NCBI GenBank assembly: GCA_030280995.1
Contig: JASXTE010000014.1
Coordinates: 3,458,656 to 3,522,655 of the forward strand
DNA length: 64,000 bases
From: Hemileia vastatrix
Lineage: Eukaryota > Basidiomycota > Pucciniomycetes > Pucciniales > Zaghouaniaceae
Direction: 5' to 3'
Shown here one piece after another: positions 1 to 11,739 of the stretch. Numbering within the stretch: position 1 is the stretch's first letter; each line of letters opens with the position of its first letter. A program made the position numbers and the translations under genes. Under the pieces are notes generated by a model. It was not told where the DNA came from. It ran no database searches and saw nothing but the letters and a program-made list of their open reading frames with translations.

Positions 1-1550
1 AGCGGGGCGACACAATTTCTGACAAGAACCCAGCAAATGTGAAATCAATCTTCAAAGAATCAATGTTAACGACTCATCAACTTAATTCGATGACAATTCA
101 ATCCTTTCAAAATCCACTATCCAAAATCCTCGAAGCTCAGTCAAAGGACAATTATTGTTTAGGGTTGAACAACAAAATACTCTTGAAGCAAGGGGCCAAA
201 AGATTTAGTATTGAATCAGGTCTATTAGTTCTCGAGGGAAGAGTAGTCATACCCAACAACAATAAAATAAAATTATGGATTTTCAATAGTCAACATGATT
301 CTCCATTAGCTGGTCATTTTGGGGTCAATAAAACCTACCAGTTAATAGCGAGGGATTTCTTCTGGCCAGGAATGACCAGGGAAATCAAGGTCTATATAAA
401 AGCTTGTTACGAATGTAATAGGAATAAGGCTCCCTGTCACCGGAAGTATGGGTTGCTTCAACCACTTCCTATTCCCTCTAAACCTTGGGAATCTTTATTG
501 ATGGATTTTATTTCTCAACTTCCTCTTTCTAATAATTTTGATGCTATATTAGTAATAGTAGATAGATTTTCAAAAATGTCTATTTTCATTAAAACCACTA
601 CTACTGCTACTGCAGAAGATTTGTCAAACTTGTTTCTAGAATATGTATTTTCCAAACATGGATTACCTAATGATATTATTTCAGATAGAGGCTCATTGTT
701 TGTATCCACATTCTGGACTCAACTTTGTTGACAACTCAATATCACAAGGAACCTCTCCACAGCTTATCACCCTGAAACCGATGGGCAAACAGAAAGGTTC
801 AACCAAATCCTCAAACAATATCTTCAAATGTATGTCAGTTACCAACAAGACGATTAAACCACATGGTTACCATTGGCCGAATTTTCTTATAATAACTTGA
901 CTCATTCTTTGACACAACAATCTCCTTTTGAAACTGTTTATGGAAGACATCCACGATTCAACTCAATCCATGTAGGAACTAGTCATCCTGCAGAGCATTA
1001 TCTTTGAACCATATCACGACTCCAAGAAGAAATTAAATCAAATTTGGAATTAGCTGTTTGAAGGTACAAGGAACAGGCTGAAAAACATCGACAAACTGCT
1101 CCTTCTTTTAAACCAGGAAACAAGGTATGGCTCGACGCATGAAACATTTGAACAACTCGACCATCAAAGAAACTGGCTGAAAAACGCTTGGGGCCATTCA
1201 AAATCGACTCTGAAGCCTCTAAAACTGCATTTCGACTCAAGCTATCTCCTAAATGGCAGGCTATTCACCCTGTTTTTCACGTATCTCTCCTGGAACTGGC
1301 TCGAGAAACATACCCGGGCAAGAACCAATCTCCTCCGGAACTGGTCGAAGTAGAAGACCATCTAGAGTGGGAAGTAAGCCGTATCCTTGATTCAAGAATG
1401 CGCAAGGGGAAACTTCAATACCTCGTGGAATGGGAAGGCTTCCTCGATGACTCAGACAAAACATCCTGGGAACCAGCCATCAATGTTTCTAACTCCCCTG
1501 AACTCCTAAAATATTTTCATCTTAAATATCCTTTAAAACCAAAACCTTAA
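1..1550 (+). pseudogene. Ty3/gypsy integrase and chromodomain, 3' part of pol, broken by stops
   Basis: One reading frame runs from the window edge to 1550. It carries, in order, the H2C2 zinc-binding region (about 290-425), the integrase core with catalytic Asp in the LLMDF and IISDRG segments and Glu in DGQTERF, and a C-terminal chromodomain (about 1365-1545, YLVEWEGF) that targets insertion to marked chromatin. The frame stays the same throughout, but is interrupted by TGA at 729, 1005, 1059, 1140 and 1149 and TAA at 855. The long open parts are 39-731 and 1188-1550. Protease, reverse transcriptase and RNase H would lie upstream of the window. Domain order identifies a chromovirus. The stops make it non-functional. 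Confidence 0.9.
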
Positions 1551-2490
1551 AACTCTTTTTTACTTTTTTTCTTTCTCTTTTTTTTCTTTTTTCTTTTCTC
1601 TGTTCTTTTTTTCTTTTAAAACTAAAACATCTTTACTTCTAAAAAAAAAAAAAAAATTCTTTTGTTTTCTTCTTTATTCTTTTTCTTTTCAAAATTTTTC
1701 AACCTTCTTTAAAAATAAATAAAATTAAATTAAAATAAAATTAAAATTAAAATTAAATTAAATTAAATTAAAAACAAATAAAAATAAAATAAAAATAAAA
1801 CCAAATTAAAATAAAATAAAATAAAACAAATAAAATTAAAATCTTTTTCTTTTTTCCTTCTCAATTTTCTATATACATTCTTTCTTTAAAATTTTCTTTT
1901 CCTCGAAATATCAAAATTCTTCACGTACATTACACGACCATCTTTCTTGAACTTCACTTTAACCTCTAAATCACTCTTTTAAATCCTTCAAACAAATTAC
2001 TTCCTTTCTTTCAAAACTTTTTTTTAAAAATTTATTTCTTCTCTTCTTTTCTTTCTTTTCTTTTTTCAAATAATTAAAATCCTCAAATCTAACAAACTTT
2101 CATAAATAACAAATTGTTTCTTTCATTAAATTTTATTTACAACAAAATTATCTCAATCAATTATTTCTTTCTTCTTTCTTTCTTCTTACTTAATTCTTTT
2201 CTTTTCAAACTCTAAAACTAAAACTCCTTCAATCAAATATTCTTTCTTTCTTCTCTCATTCAAACATCTTCTTTCAAAATTTAAAACAAAATTTCTATTT
2301 AACTTTTTTTCTCTCTGTCTTTTCTTTGTTCTTATTTCTCTCAAAATCTTATAAAAATAAAAATAAAAATTCTAAATAAAATAACAAAATAAAATAACTA
2401 AATAGAAATTGTTTCTACATTCCTTTTTCTTCTTTTCTCTTTTCTCTTTTATCTTCTCCAAAATTTCCCTTATCTCCTTTCTACATTTTT
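1551..2490. other. Low-complexity T-rich and (AATTA)n-like stretch, no gene
   Basis: About 940 bases of pyrimidine tracts (TTTCTTTT types) with an AAATTA/AATAAA microsatellite at about 1715-1845 and again at 2350-2400. It lies between the chromodomain stop and the antisense ORF, so it is probably non-coding 3' DNA of the retroelement. I see no coding frame or RNA gene. Confidence 0.7.
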
Positions 2491-2499
2491 CAAAATTCT

Positions 2500-3400
2500 C
2501 CCCCTCCTACCGGAATCAATTCCCCATGTTCCAGTAGCTCCTCAGCTACATCAAAGGAAGAAGTATTGACAATCTTATCAATTTCACCGCTTAAGTCTTC
2601 AATAAACTTCGCTTGTCTAACCTGACAAGGCTTCTTCAATCATACCTGATTGAGGGTTTCTTCGTGTTCCTCCCTCGAGGTAACCACAGGTAATCTATCT
2701 TCAACCGACACTGCCACTTCGACAGCAGTGGGTTCCACAAGGGTCGCTTCCACATTTGAAGCTTCTGCCTTAGGGACTTTGATGATGACGTCTGAATTCT
2801 AAAACAAGACCATCAGTACCTAAATTTCTAAAATATCAGGGAATAGACTTACTTCAAAAATAGGGTCAGCCTCCAAAAATAATTTTGGAGTGACCTCCAC
2901 TGCCACATCCCTCTCCTCTTTGTCATCTTTGATGACCACCCTCGTTTTTTTGGGGTCCTCCTCAAGATGGGAATCTCCTCTTCCTCCTCGAGCAACTCGT
3001 CGACTTCCTCTACTACTCCTCGCTTTTTACTCGCAGCCCAAGTCACCCATGTTGTCACAACATCCTCAACCTCCTCCTCACTCTCCCCCACCGATTGATT
3101 GTCCCCAATTGAGACGTCCCAAATGTCTTCGACTACTTCCTTTGTCTTAGGGATTACCCAGTATTTTGTTTTAGTAAACCGATTCTCGATATCGGCATTC
3201 TTCAACAAGGCGTCGCATGCCACCCTTCTCCATCGGCAAAATTCGCACTTCTGGCGAGGCCCTCGTGTAGCCGTGCTTTCCACTCAAAAATATTCCATTG
3301 ACTCGCAGGCCGTGCAAGTCTTGGTAAACTGTCGGGTAACAATACCCCCATCTGCTTTAGGGTGTGGAGGCATGGGAGTTGGTGTGGGGAAATCCGTCAT
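2500..3400 (-). pseudogene. Antisense acidic ORF with paired CxxC motifs, broken
   Basis: An ATG at 3400-3398 opens a frame with two CxxC pairs near the N terminus (CTAC, then CEFC about 35 residues later, followed by basic RWRR), then a very acidic region with runs of Glu. A TGA at 3286-3284 separates the two CxxC pairs. A probable intron is 2852-2799 (GTAAGT...TTTTAG), after which an acidic frame continues past 2645. The frame needed before the intron differs by one base from the frame of the N-terminal part, so there is a frameshift near 2960. A TGA at 2642-2640 may be a stop or may lie inside a second intron. The family is not recognised. It sits tail-to-tail with the gypsy pol, between pol and the 3' LTR, so it may belong to the element as an antisense accessory gene. 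Confidence 0.5.
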
Positions 3401-3509
3401 AGTGAGTTTAAAAATAATAATAATAATAATTAAATAAAGAAGGAAGGGAAATTAGTGTGAGAAGTATGTCTTACGCTCAACAGAGCTTGCGTTCTTATAC
3501 CCGGGCATC

Positions 3510-4308
3510 TGTCACGCGCCACGTGACACTCAAGGCAAAAGTAGCTCATTAAATCAATAATAAGAGACTCAAATCCATACTCGAAGCGCAGAAAGCAATT
3601 CTCCATAGCAACTGCGACTTTCTTTTGTGTACTCGCTATTCAACCGCGCTAGTCTAAACTCTAAATCTAAATTAGTCAATTTCTCAATAGTGTGTCTTAG
3701 TCTTTTTCTCAATAAGTGACGCACAGCGCAATAATCAATATAATAGTACATTAAAAGGTTTATGAAATGTCTGTGGGTTATTAAGGGGTAGTGAGCATGG
3801 ACGGAATGGTTAGTGAAGGATTAAGGGGTTAACGGATGTTAGTGAGGAGAGTACAGGTGTAATGGATTTATTTTAATGATCTGTGGTGTGCGGAATAGTG
3901 AATGGGTATGAGGTCAATGCGAGGAGGAGTAAAGGATATAAAAAGGGTTGGGTTTTTGGTTCGATATTCTTTAGAATTAAATTATAAAACATATTTATAA
4001 TTAATAGTGGTAAAACTTTAAGTGAAATCATTATTATTGTATCTTTCTTACTTTTCTCAATAATCATTCCTAAATCTTAAAAACTTGATTGTTGAGTTTC
4101 CAACCCTTTGTGAGATTACAAGAATTTTAACATTACCTTTAAACTATATTGGAATTCTTCTCAAACATATCTCGAAGCAGCAGTTCTTCCTTCGAGTCAT
4201 CTTCAAATCACTTCCTTGAACCATCCCTCTGTGCTTTGAAGAAGTATCTAAACTCCTCATCTCACTTACAGGAACATCCTCGACCTTGTGCGTAGGTCGT
4301 CCGGTGAC
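3510..4308 (+). repeat. Probable 3' LTR of the chromodomain gypsy element
   Basis: The segment starts TGTCACG and ends GTGACA, so its ends are inverted complements as in gypsy LTRs. It lies downstream of the plus-strand pol and contains a TATA-like box at about 3937. The first 19 bases form a 7-bp inverted repeat (TGTCACG, 5-base loop, CGTGACA) containing an E-box CACGTG. The 5' LTR is outside the window, so the ends cannot be checked by pairing, and no purine tract sits directly before 3510 (one lies about 60 bases upstream). Length would be 799 bases. Confidence 0.45.
3937..3944 (+). promoter_or_regulatory. TATA box inside the probable LTR
   Basis: TATAAAAA lies in the middle of the putative LTR, where the U3/R boundary of a gypsy LTR is expected. 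Inferred from sequence and position only. Confidence 0.35.
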
Positions 4309-5240
4309 AGTAGATTCAAATAAGCCTTTCCCTAATACTGACTCTGATTTTCAAAATTGCACAGAAACTTGAAAACTGATGATGGAAACTCCAACAAGAT
4401 ATGCATTATGAAATAAATAAAAGTGTAATTATAAAAAAAGGCTCACCTTTAAAGGTTAATATCTCAGAAACCACTTAACCAAATTAAAATTGGTTTACTG
4501 GACAAGAAAGATAGGCTTCAGAAGTATCTTTAGCTAAAAGGACAGTTGATTCAAATAAACCTAACCCTAATTCTGACTCTACTTTTCAACTTCGCACAAA
4601 AACTTGAAAAGTGATGATGAAAAGTTCAAAAAGAGGGAGATAAAAGACTATGTAAAAATCAGATAAGAGTTTCAGAATCCTTATTCTCTAATTATGCAAT
4701 ATAAAAATGTGAGATAAGATAATTTAAATTTGGAAAAAAAGGCTCAACTTCAAAGGTCAAAATCTCAGCAACCACGGAACCTAATTCAAACCTGTTGTGG
4801 GAAATAAGGGATAGGCTTCAGTAGAATCTTCAGTTAAAGGGCATGTGATTTAAATAAACCTAACCCTAGTTTTTATATAAAAAATGAAATAAAAAGTTTA
4901 AATTGGGAAAAAAGGCTCAACTTTAAGGCTCAATATCTCAGAAACCACTGAACCAAATTCAAATATGTTTGTGGGAAATGAAAGGTAGCCTTCAGGAGAA
5001 TCTTTAGTAAAAAGAACATTAGATTTGAATAAACCTAGCCCTAACACTGAGTCTGATTTTCAAAATTTCACAAAAACTTGCAAAGTGGTAATGGAGATGA
5101 GAACGAAAGAGTTTAATAAGTTCACTGTTATCAAAATAAGAGTCATACATATATTTAAGTATGAAATTTTCAAAGAAGGAATGAGATATCATATAGGCAT
5201 GAAAAAATTAGATGAAACTTACCTTGATTGAAAATTAGGA
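4309..5240. repeat. Degenerate direct repeats
   Basis: A module starting AAAAAGGCTCA, followed by a 'TCTCAGAAACCAC' line, a 'TAGGCTTCAG' line and 'AAACCTAACCCTA', recurs at about 4434, 4736 and 4910. Parts (CTGACTCT..TTTTCAA..CACA..AACTTG) also occur at 4335, 4575 and 5045. The copies differ by many substitutions and indels. The array joins the tail of the deleted Harbinger copy next to it and may be part of that tail. No coding frame is seen. Confidence 0.6.
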
Positions 5241-5299
5241 AAAATACAGTGAGATAAATTGATGTTGGAATTGTGGGCAAACTGAATATTGAGTAAGTG

Positions 5300-6510
5300 A
5301 AATGTGTAAAGAATTAAAAATGTATGTGTTTTAATGTCATTGAACCAAAAAAAAGTGAAATAGGGGAAGGAGGGATAATGACCATTCCAAGGAGGGATGA
5401 AAAGTAGGATGATGGAGCTAAAAAAGAAAGTAAAGAGGGAGAGAAAAAAAGGTTAAGTTTACCATAAAAATCAAAAATAACCACTTACAAAAAAAATTAG
5501 ATACAAAAAAGAAAAAAAACAGAAAAAAAACAAAAAAAAACATAATTAGCAATCAAAAAATCAAAGAAATGAATAAAATGACTTACCTGGAAAGATGATA
5601 TGAGAAAATAAATAAAACCAAATTGTTTTAGGGATGTTTGAGGAGAGGAGGATAGGATATGAGGGATGAATTGAAAAAAGAAACAGTGAAAAAGTATGCA
5701 ATTGCAGAATATATGTGATTTCATGTTGATCTGGTGAATGAAAACAAATGAGAAATCCAAAAAAGAGACATTCAGAAAAATTCAAATTAAAAATGAATAT
5801 GAAAAAAACAAAAACACCAAAACAAGTGAATAAAGCACACAAGCGGAAAATCTGGAGATTATGAAAAAAAAGTAAAAGGGTTGTGTTTTAAAATGTTGAA
5901 GGGTGATTGACATAATTACATAGCCTATTCTGGTGGAAAGAATGTTTTTTGATTCAAGAAAGGGGAGAGCTGGTGCAGTTTTTGGATCCTCTTCTTCATA
6001 AAGATCATTGAAGAGACATATAAGCTAAAGTTTTTTCCAAACCCAAGTCAGAATCAGAGTCAGCAGCTAAATTTAAAGTGATAGCATTCATAGCTGAGTG
6101 AAGTTACTTCCTAGTAGAGAGATGCTTTATTATTGTTGGTAGAAGGTTTAGATGATGAGTGAGAAGTGAAAATCCACCACAAAATGAGCAGTTTAGGTGT
6201 CTAGATAGAAAAAAATGTTATGTGTTTGCCACCAAAATTAAGTAGCATAGAGTGAAGAAACACATAAAGATGGAATCCGTAATTATATGTCATGTGACTT
6301 GCTTACAAATCAATCATGGATGTGATGAGTTTGGGATCACAAATTAGGAATGGAAATTGGGGTATTAGAAGTGGAATAGTGCATTATCATGCAATCCTTA
6401 TCCACTAGCCCTGGTGCTAGTGGATAAAAATTATCCATAATTAATAATTTCTGATCCTGGCAAAAAAATTCCTGATCCCTAATTGCAGATCCCTGAACAT
6501 TGATACCCCC
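5300..6510 (-). mobile_element. Internally deleted PIF/Harbinger derivative (MITE-like)
   Basis: Read on the minus strand from 6510 (GGGGGTATCAATGTTCAGGG) this matches the Harbinger element that starts at 57908. It has the same terminus, the same 'CTAGTGGATAA' palindrome, the same 5' leader with the ACCTTCTACCAACA segment, and the same N-terminal coding start. Near 6009-6020 it jumps directly to the transposase C-terminal end (ATGATCTTTATGAAGAAGAG) and then follows the 3' tail to about 5440. About 1 kb of transposase, including the DDE core, is missing. It could move only with a transposase supplied in trans. It also lacks the roughly 375-base insert present in the tail of the 57908 copy. Confidence 0.8.
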
Positions 6511-6539
6511 TATTTAGAATATTTTGGGTAGGCATAAAA

Positions 6540-7115
6540 AATGTATTGCAAATGAAGATGAGAGAAAGGCAACAGTAAGCAAAAAGTAATAGGTAGGTAT
6601 ACATTAAAAACATTTATTTCAAATGAAGATGAGATAGAGGCAACAGAAATCAAAAAGTATTATGTAGTTATATATCAAGAATATGTATTGCAAATGAAGA
6701 TGAAAGAGAAATAACAGCAATCAAAAATTATTAAGTAGGTATACATTAAAAATATTCATTGCAAAGGAAGATGGGGAAAAAAGTGATTTATTCACCTGTT
6801 TAAATACTGGAGAGGATGTCTTATTAGCTCCTATCCTCTGTTCCAGATTGAAAAATTAATGCCTCAAGGAAATAGCTGATTGCAATAGCCTGATATATTA
6901 TTACCTTAATGTGGTAGGCCCGTTATTGAGATAATATTGAGGCAATATTATCTCAATATTGTGCTTGCCAATTTGGAGGCAATTATTGTTTTTATGGGGA
7001 GAATCGGGGGAAATTTAATAAATAAAAGGAAAAAGGTAAAAATAGCAAAACTAGTTAGCTACTTACCTATAGGAAAAAGAAACAAAGAGAGGAGGGATCC
7101 ATAAGTAAGATAGAT
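6540..7115 (+). repeat. Left arm, outer part, of a long foldback element
   Basis: This is the inverted counterpart of about 16260-16700. Shared blocks include 'CACCTGTTTA.ATACTGGAGAGGATG', the GCCTCAAGGAAATAGCTGAT block and CTACTTACCTATAGGAAAAA. Its outer 240 bases hold about four direct repeats of roughly 65-75 bases (AAATGAAGATGAGAGA..AAAGTATTA.GTA..TATACATTAAAA); the right arm has about three. The arm was cut at 7115 by gypsy element 1 and resumes at 15591. No protein is encoded, and the type of transposase that moved it is not known. Confidence 0.75.
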
Positions 7116-7918
7116 TGTCAAGGTGGAATTTAATGTCTAGAAGAATTTCATGGTATTCCAAGGATGGCAACAATGGATTTAAAGGACTCAAAATAATGTA
7201 TGTATTTCTCTTATAGTTTTAAGATTTATTACTCAATGATTAAAGGTAAGATTTTTAATTATAATTATAATTATTGATTCAGAATTACGAGATGTAAGTA
7301 CTAAGTCAGTAATAAATAGTAATAAATTTTAATAGTAGTATTGGTTTGTAAAAATTGTAAGTAAAAAGGAATTTCCTGAAAAGTACAAAAAGAGAGGGCC
7401 TTTATAGGCAAAGATGTGAGGAATAAAAATATGGAGTTAACAACACCTAATACAAGGATGTGAGAAAAAGAAGCTAAATAAGGAGTGTATGTGAAATAAT
7501 AAGAGTGATACTAAATAGTGCATAAATAAAAAGTATTATTTTATTTGAAATAAAAATCTGAATCCCTTGGTCTGTCACATTTAGTGCAAGAACATTTGAT
7601 TTAAAATATTGATTCAACAAAATCTAAATAAAGGAATTTGAAAAAAATTCTTCTTTTTATATTTTTATATTTTTTAATACTAATTTTATTCCCTCTCATC
7701 TGTATTATTGAGCACAGTGTTTGGGAGTAAAAATGTATGTGACAGTTACTTATTTCTTATTAATTATTTACATTACTTATTGTACTTAGCTAGTTAGTTA
7801 TAAGTAATACATAAGTAGTTTGTAAATAATTAATAATTAATAAGGATTAAAAGGTGTGGCTTCATCTCAGTAAGATAATTAATTATTTTACTGGGTAAGT
7901 CTAGTAGCCTGTCTGACA
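7116..7918 (-). repeat. 3' LTR of element 1
   Basis: Starts TGTCAAGG and ends CTGACA on the plus strand. It matches 14783-15585 over its full 803 bases with scattered substitutions. The purine tract lies directly beside its inner end. Confidence 0.93.
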
Positions 7919-7930
7919 CTTCCTCACTCT
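7919..7930 (-). promoter_or_regulatory. Polypurine tract of element 1
   Basis: AGAGTGAGGAAG on the minus strand abuts the LTR. Element 2 has the matching GGGGTGAGGGAG in the same place. In gypsy elements this primes plus-strand DNA synthesis. Confidence 0.75.
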
Positions 7931-7950
7931 AAAAAAAACAATAAAAAATG

Positions 7951-8976
7951 CTATGATTTTTTCTTTTTATATTTCTTTAGTAGAGTAGAAATATCAGATA
8001 TTTCCTTCCCAGGTATCCAAGAATCATATTCAGAAGATTTATTCTTGAATCTCAATAAGTATTCTGTACCTTTTTCAGCAGTAACTATTCTGTCATTTAG
8101 AATTTTATCAATTTCTGCTGTCTCAGTGATTTCATTAGAGGTCTTATTTGGTCTTCCCCTCCTTTTGGGAAACAAATCACTATTGGATGTATAAGGATTT
8201 AAGAGAGATATTGGAAAAACAGCATGTTTTCTGTCATATGGAGAATACAAAATAACTTCAACTGCATTATCACCAACCATTCCTCTTACAAAAAACGGAC
8301 CATTTACTGGGTCTTTCAATTTGTTATTACCTTGTAGATTTAAGTGGACTGTAGAAATCAACACCTCATCACCCTTCTTTAAAATGTATTCTTTATGGGA
8401 TTTGTCCCATCTCTTCTTCTCATATTCAAATGATTTTTCAATACATTTTTGAGCATGACTTCTGCAAAGTTGTTGCATTTGAAGAAAAGATTTTACACCA
8501 GGATGTAAATCCAATTTAGGTATTTTATTATTGAGAATTTGGGCAAAAGTATTTGGAACATATCCAAGCCAGAGTTCAAAAGGCTTTCTTTGAGTAACAG
8601 AATGAACAGTGCTATTATAAGCAAATTCCAACCCAGGCAGCAAGGTAACCCAATCATGAGTGAGTCTGTAATTGTCTTTATACTCAAAGCCAAAAGCACA
8701 GTACCTTCTTATCATGTCTTCTAGAGTCTGAATCATTCTTTCAGCTGATCCATCAGTCTGAGGGTGATGGGCAGTAGATAGTTTCAGATCACAACCACAA
8801 ACATCCATCAGAGAAATCCAAAATTCAGAAGTAAATTTAGGGTCTCTGTCAGAGATTATGGCTTTAGGAAAACCAGCAGTATTAAACATATGAGACCACC
8901 ATAAGAAAGCTAATTCCTTAGTCAAAACATCCTTGTGAGTAGGGATAAATTTACACATTTTGGTGAATCTGTTCAC
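7951..8976 (-). pseudogene. Element 1 integrase core and chromodomain
   Basis: An open frame of 341 codons. It holds the second catalytic Asp (ISDRDPKF) and the Glu (DGSAERMIQTLE), the GPF/Y-like module (NGPFFVRGMVG) and a C-terminal chromodomain (YLLRFKNKSSEYDSWIP). The first core Asp is missing or lost: the frame opens with NRF where element 2 has DRF, and the frame is closed just upstream (about 9003). About 60% or more of residues match element 2 by eye. Confidence 0.9.
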
Positions 8977-9069
8977 AATAACCCAACAAGAGCTATAACT
9001 GTCTTATCCAGCAATAGGTAATCCTGTTAAAAAATCCATGTTTATTATCTGCCATGGTGCATCAGGATT

Positions 9070-9303
9070 TTAAACATGTTGCATTAATCCAGCTCTCTTA
9101 CCAGTCAATCTTTTTGATTTTTGGAAAGAATCACAAGATTCAACGTATAATTTGGTGTCTTCAGACATATTAACCCACCAAGCAGTGTTTTTAATTCTAA
9201 TCATTGTTTTTTCAAGATAAAAATGTCCAGCTAATATGTCATCATGACAAATTTTCAAGATGATTTCTTTCATAGAAGTAGGAATAACAATGACATTACT
9301 CAA
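9070..9303 (-). pseudogene. Element 1 integrase zinc-binding domain
   Basis: A 77-codon frame with the H2C2 layout CHDDILAGHF...ESCDSFQKSKR. The second Cys of the final pair is Phe (CDSF against CDSC in element 2), which would prevent zinc binding. It is separated by stops from the integrase core at 8976. Confidence 0.85.
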
Positions 9304-9422
9304 TTTTCATCTATAATATAGATATCCTTCATCAATTGAAAATTTACCTTTCTCCAAAGCCTTTTGGTACTTTTGTGGGAGGGTTTTAATTAATGCTTGT
9401 ATTGAAGCATTTTTTGGATCAT

Positions 9423-11160
9423 TTAATATGGTGCATAACTTTTTAAGTCAGTTTCCTTATCATATGAATCCAGGATAAGCTGTAATAGCTCTTCCTCCAT
9501 ATCAACCACATATATCCCATGAATATGAATGATTTCATCCTCAGGATCATAAGCAGGATTAGAGTCATCATTTGGTAAAGGTAACCTTGATAACATATCC
9601 ACATTTGAGTGAACAATACCAGCCCTATGAATAATTGTCATTCTCTCTCTGTATTCTTGAACAGCTAACTGCCATCTGAAAATATTTCTGTTAGGTGGTT
9701 TCAAGTTTAAAAGGGATTTAACTGCACTTCAGTCAGTGACAAGTTCAAATTTCTGGTCATCTAGGTAATAATTTATATTTTCTAGAGCCCACACTACAGC
9801 TAAGCATTCCAATTGAGTAGCACCATATTTCAATTCACTATTTCTCAAGATTCTTGAAATATAACAAATTACTACTTCTGATACTTTATCATTCATCACT
9901 TGTTTTTGATGGAGGGCAGCACTTAAACCAATAAAGCTGGCATCAGTATATAAAACAAATGGCTGATTAAAGTCAGGTAAAGAAAGAATAGGTGCTGACA
10001 TCAAACAGTGTTTCATAGTGTCAAAGGCCCTTTGTATTTCACTATTCCAGACAAAAGCAACATCCTTTCTAGTTAATTGAGTAAGTGGTAAAGCTATGAG
10101 TTGGTAATTTTAAATATACTGTCTATAGTATCCACACATTCACAAAAAACTCTGTAGCTCTCTAACTGTATTAGGAGCCTTCACCTGTTGGAGGCTGCCA
10201 CTTTGTTTTGGTCAACACATATCTGGAAGCCTGAAACAACATGACCAAGAACTTTTAAAGAATGGAAACCAAATTTACATTTCTTCAAAGCAAGTGTCAT
10301 ATTTATCTCATCCATTTTTTGGAACACTTTACACAGGTGGTTGAGATGGTCCTCAAATGTTTGTGAGAATATAATGATATCATCAATATAAACCATCAGC
10401 CATCCTTCAATTATCTCCTGATGGAATGTGTTATCCATGACTTTTTGAAAAACTGAAGGGGAATTTTTAGGGCCAAATGGCATCCTAACATACTTATAAA
10501 TACCCATATGATTAGCAATCATCAGAAAATACTGATAATTTTTCTCAACAGGTACCTGGTGATATCCCTTATTACCATCCAAACAGCTGATATATCTAGC
10601 ACCCTGTAAGTTAGCATGTATAGAGCTAATTCTAGGCAAAGGATAGATATCATCTCAGTATAAGTATTTAGTGCTCTATAACCACCACATAACCTGGCTT
10701 TATCTTTCTCATAAGAAATTAGGACAGGTGAGATAACACAATATTTAGGTGTTTCAACTACCTTTTCAATAATATTCATTTTTAAAAGGGTAGAGATATT
10801 GTCTTCAATATCTTTTCTCTTTGTGGGAGAAGTAGGATAAGGCTTCTTCTCTATACTAGGTGGTATATCAGTTAATGGACAAGACAATGAAAGTTTCATT
10901 TCTTCTTTAACTAATCCCAGTTCATGTGACCCATGAGAAAAGGCCATAGGCAAAGACTTTATCAAGTTAATGATGGAATCTTTATCCTCACCAGAAAATT
11001 GTTCTCCAAAAGAGGCATTGTCAATTTCAGACATAAGGGCATGCATTTCTTTTGTAGATCTTCCTTTATATTGAACCACAGAATTACATGTGCTCAATTT
11101 TGGTTTTAATAATTTTTTGGGGGAGGAACACTTAAATTTTCTCTTCCCATTTATCCCCAT
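9423..11160 (-). pseudogene. Element 1 reverse transcriptase and RNase H, frameshifted
   Basis: Fragments in several frames, in order: RT N-terminal part (11160-10522), RT fingers/palm with MPFGPKNSPSVFQ and the catalytic YIDD (10639-10181), RNase H with LYTDASFIGLSAALHQ (10016-9729), and the linker FRWQLAVQEYR...HSNVDMLSRLP (9704-9423). Stops and frameshifts separate all four. The equivalent region in element 2 is a single open frame, which shows where each break lies. Confidence 0.9.
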
Positions 11161-11629
11161 TGTGAAGCAACAGGTTTGAAGGATCTAATTTTATGCCATA
11201 TTTGGTTGAAATGTCATTTCCTATGATAAACCAACTGCTTAAATTATCATTTTTCATGAAAACAAAATCACAAATAGCTCGTACAAAACCATGGTTATAT
11301 TTAAAAAATACTATGGCCTTGTATTTACCAATAGGGGACAAAACAGAGCCATAACCTCTCCAATTTTCAGAAATGATAGGCAACAGTTTTGATTTATAGT
11401 CTTGATCCACTGAAGCAAGTGCTTTTTCAGATACTACACTTCCTGTAGCTCCAGAGTCCATAACACCTTCCATGCTGGTTCCATTGATCAAGACTGGTGA
11501 TTTGAGAGGGGCAATTACAACTGAGCTATCCTCAATATTCCTTATGATCTCAGAATCCTCAACTGTAGATAAATAATTAATATCAATATCAATAGTATTT
11601 AAATAATGAATACCTTCTTGCAGCATCAA
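11132..11629 (-). pseudogene. Element 1 aspartic protease
   Basis: A 165-codon frame with the active-site motif MDSGATGSVVS (element 2 has LDTGAAGSVFS) and a second conserved block WFIIGNDISTKYGIKLDP. The frame is the same as the gag zinc knuckle upstream, so gag and protease were one polyprotein. A one-base shift at the end (about 11140-11160) separates it from RT. Confidence 0.85.
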
Positions 11630-11739
11630 GATTTCTTGTTGAGATTCATATGAAATATTGCTGGCACAATCACTTGAAGTATCATCCAGTTCTATTGTGT
11701 CATCAGCTTTCTCCTTAGTTTCTTCAACAATATTTATCC

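Noticed and set aside
2890..3437. Plus-strand frames over the antisense ORF
   Set aside because: Shadow frames of the acidic minus-strand coding; Ser/Pro/Leu-rich composition mirrors the Glu runs.
4855..5045. AACCTAACCCTA motifs as telomere sequence
   Set aside because: They are single motifs inside a longer degenerate repeat module, not tandem hexamers.
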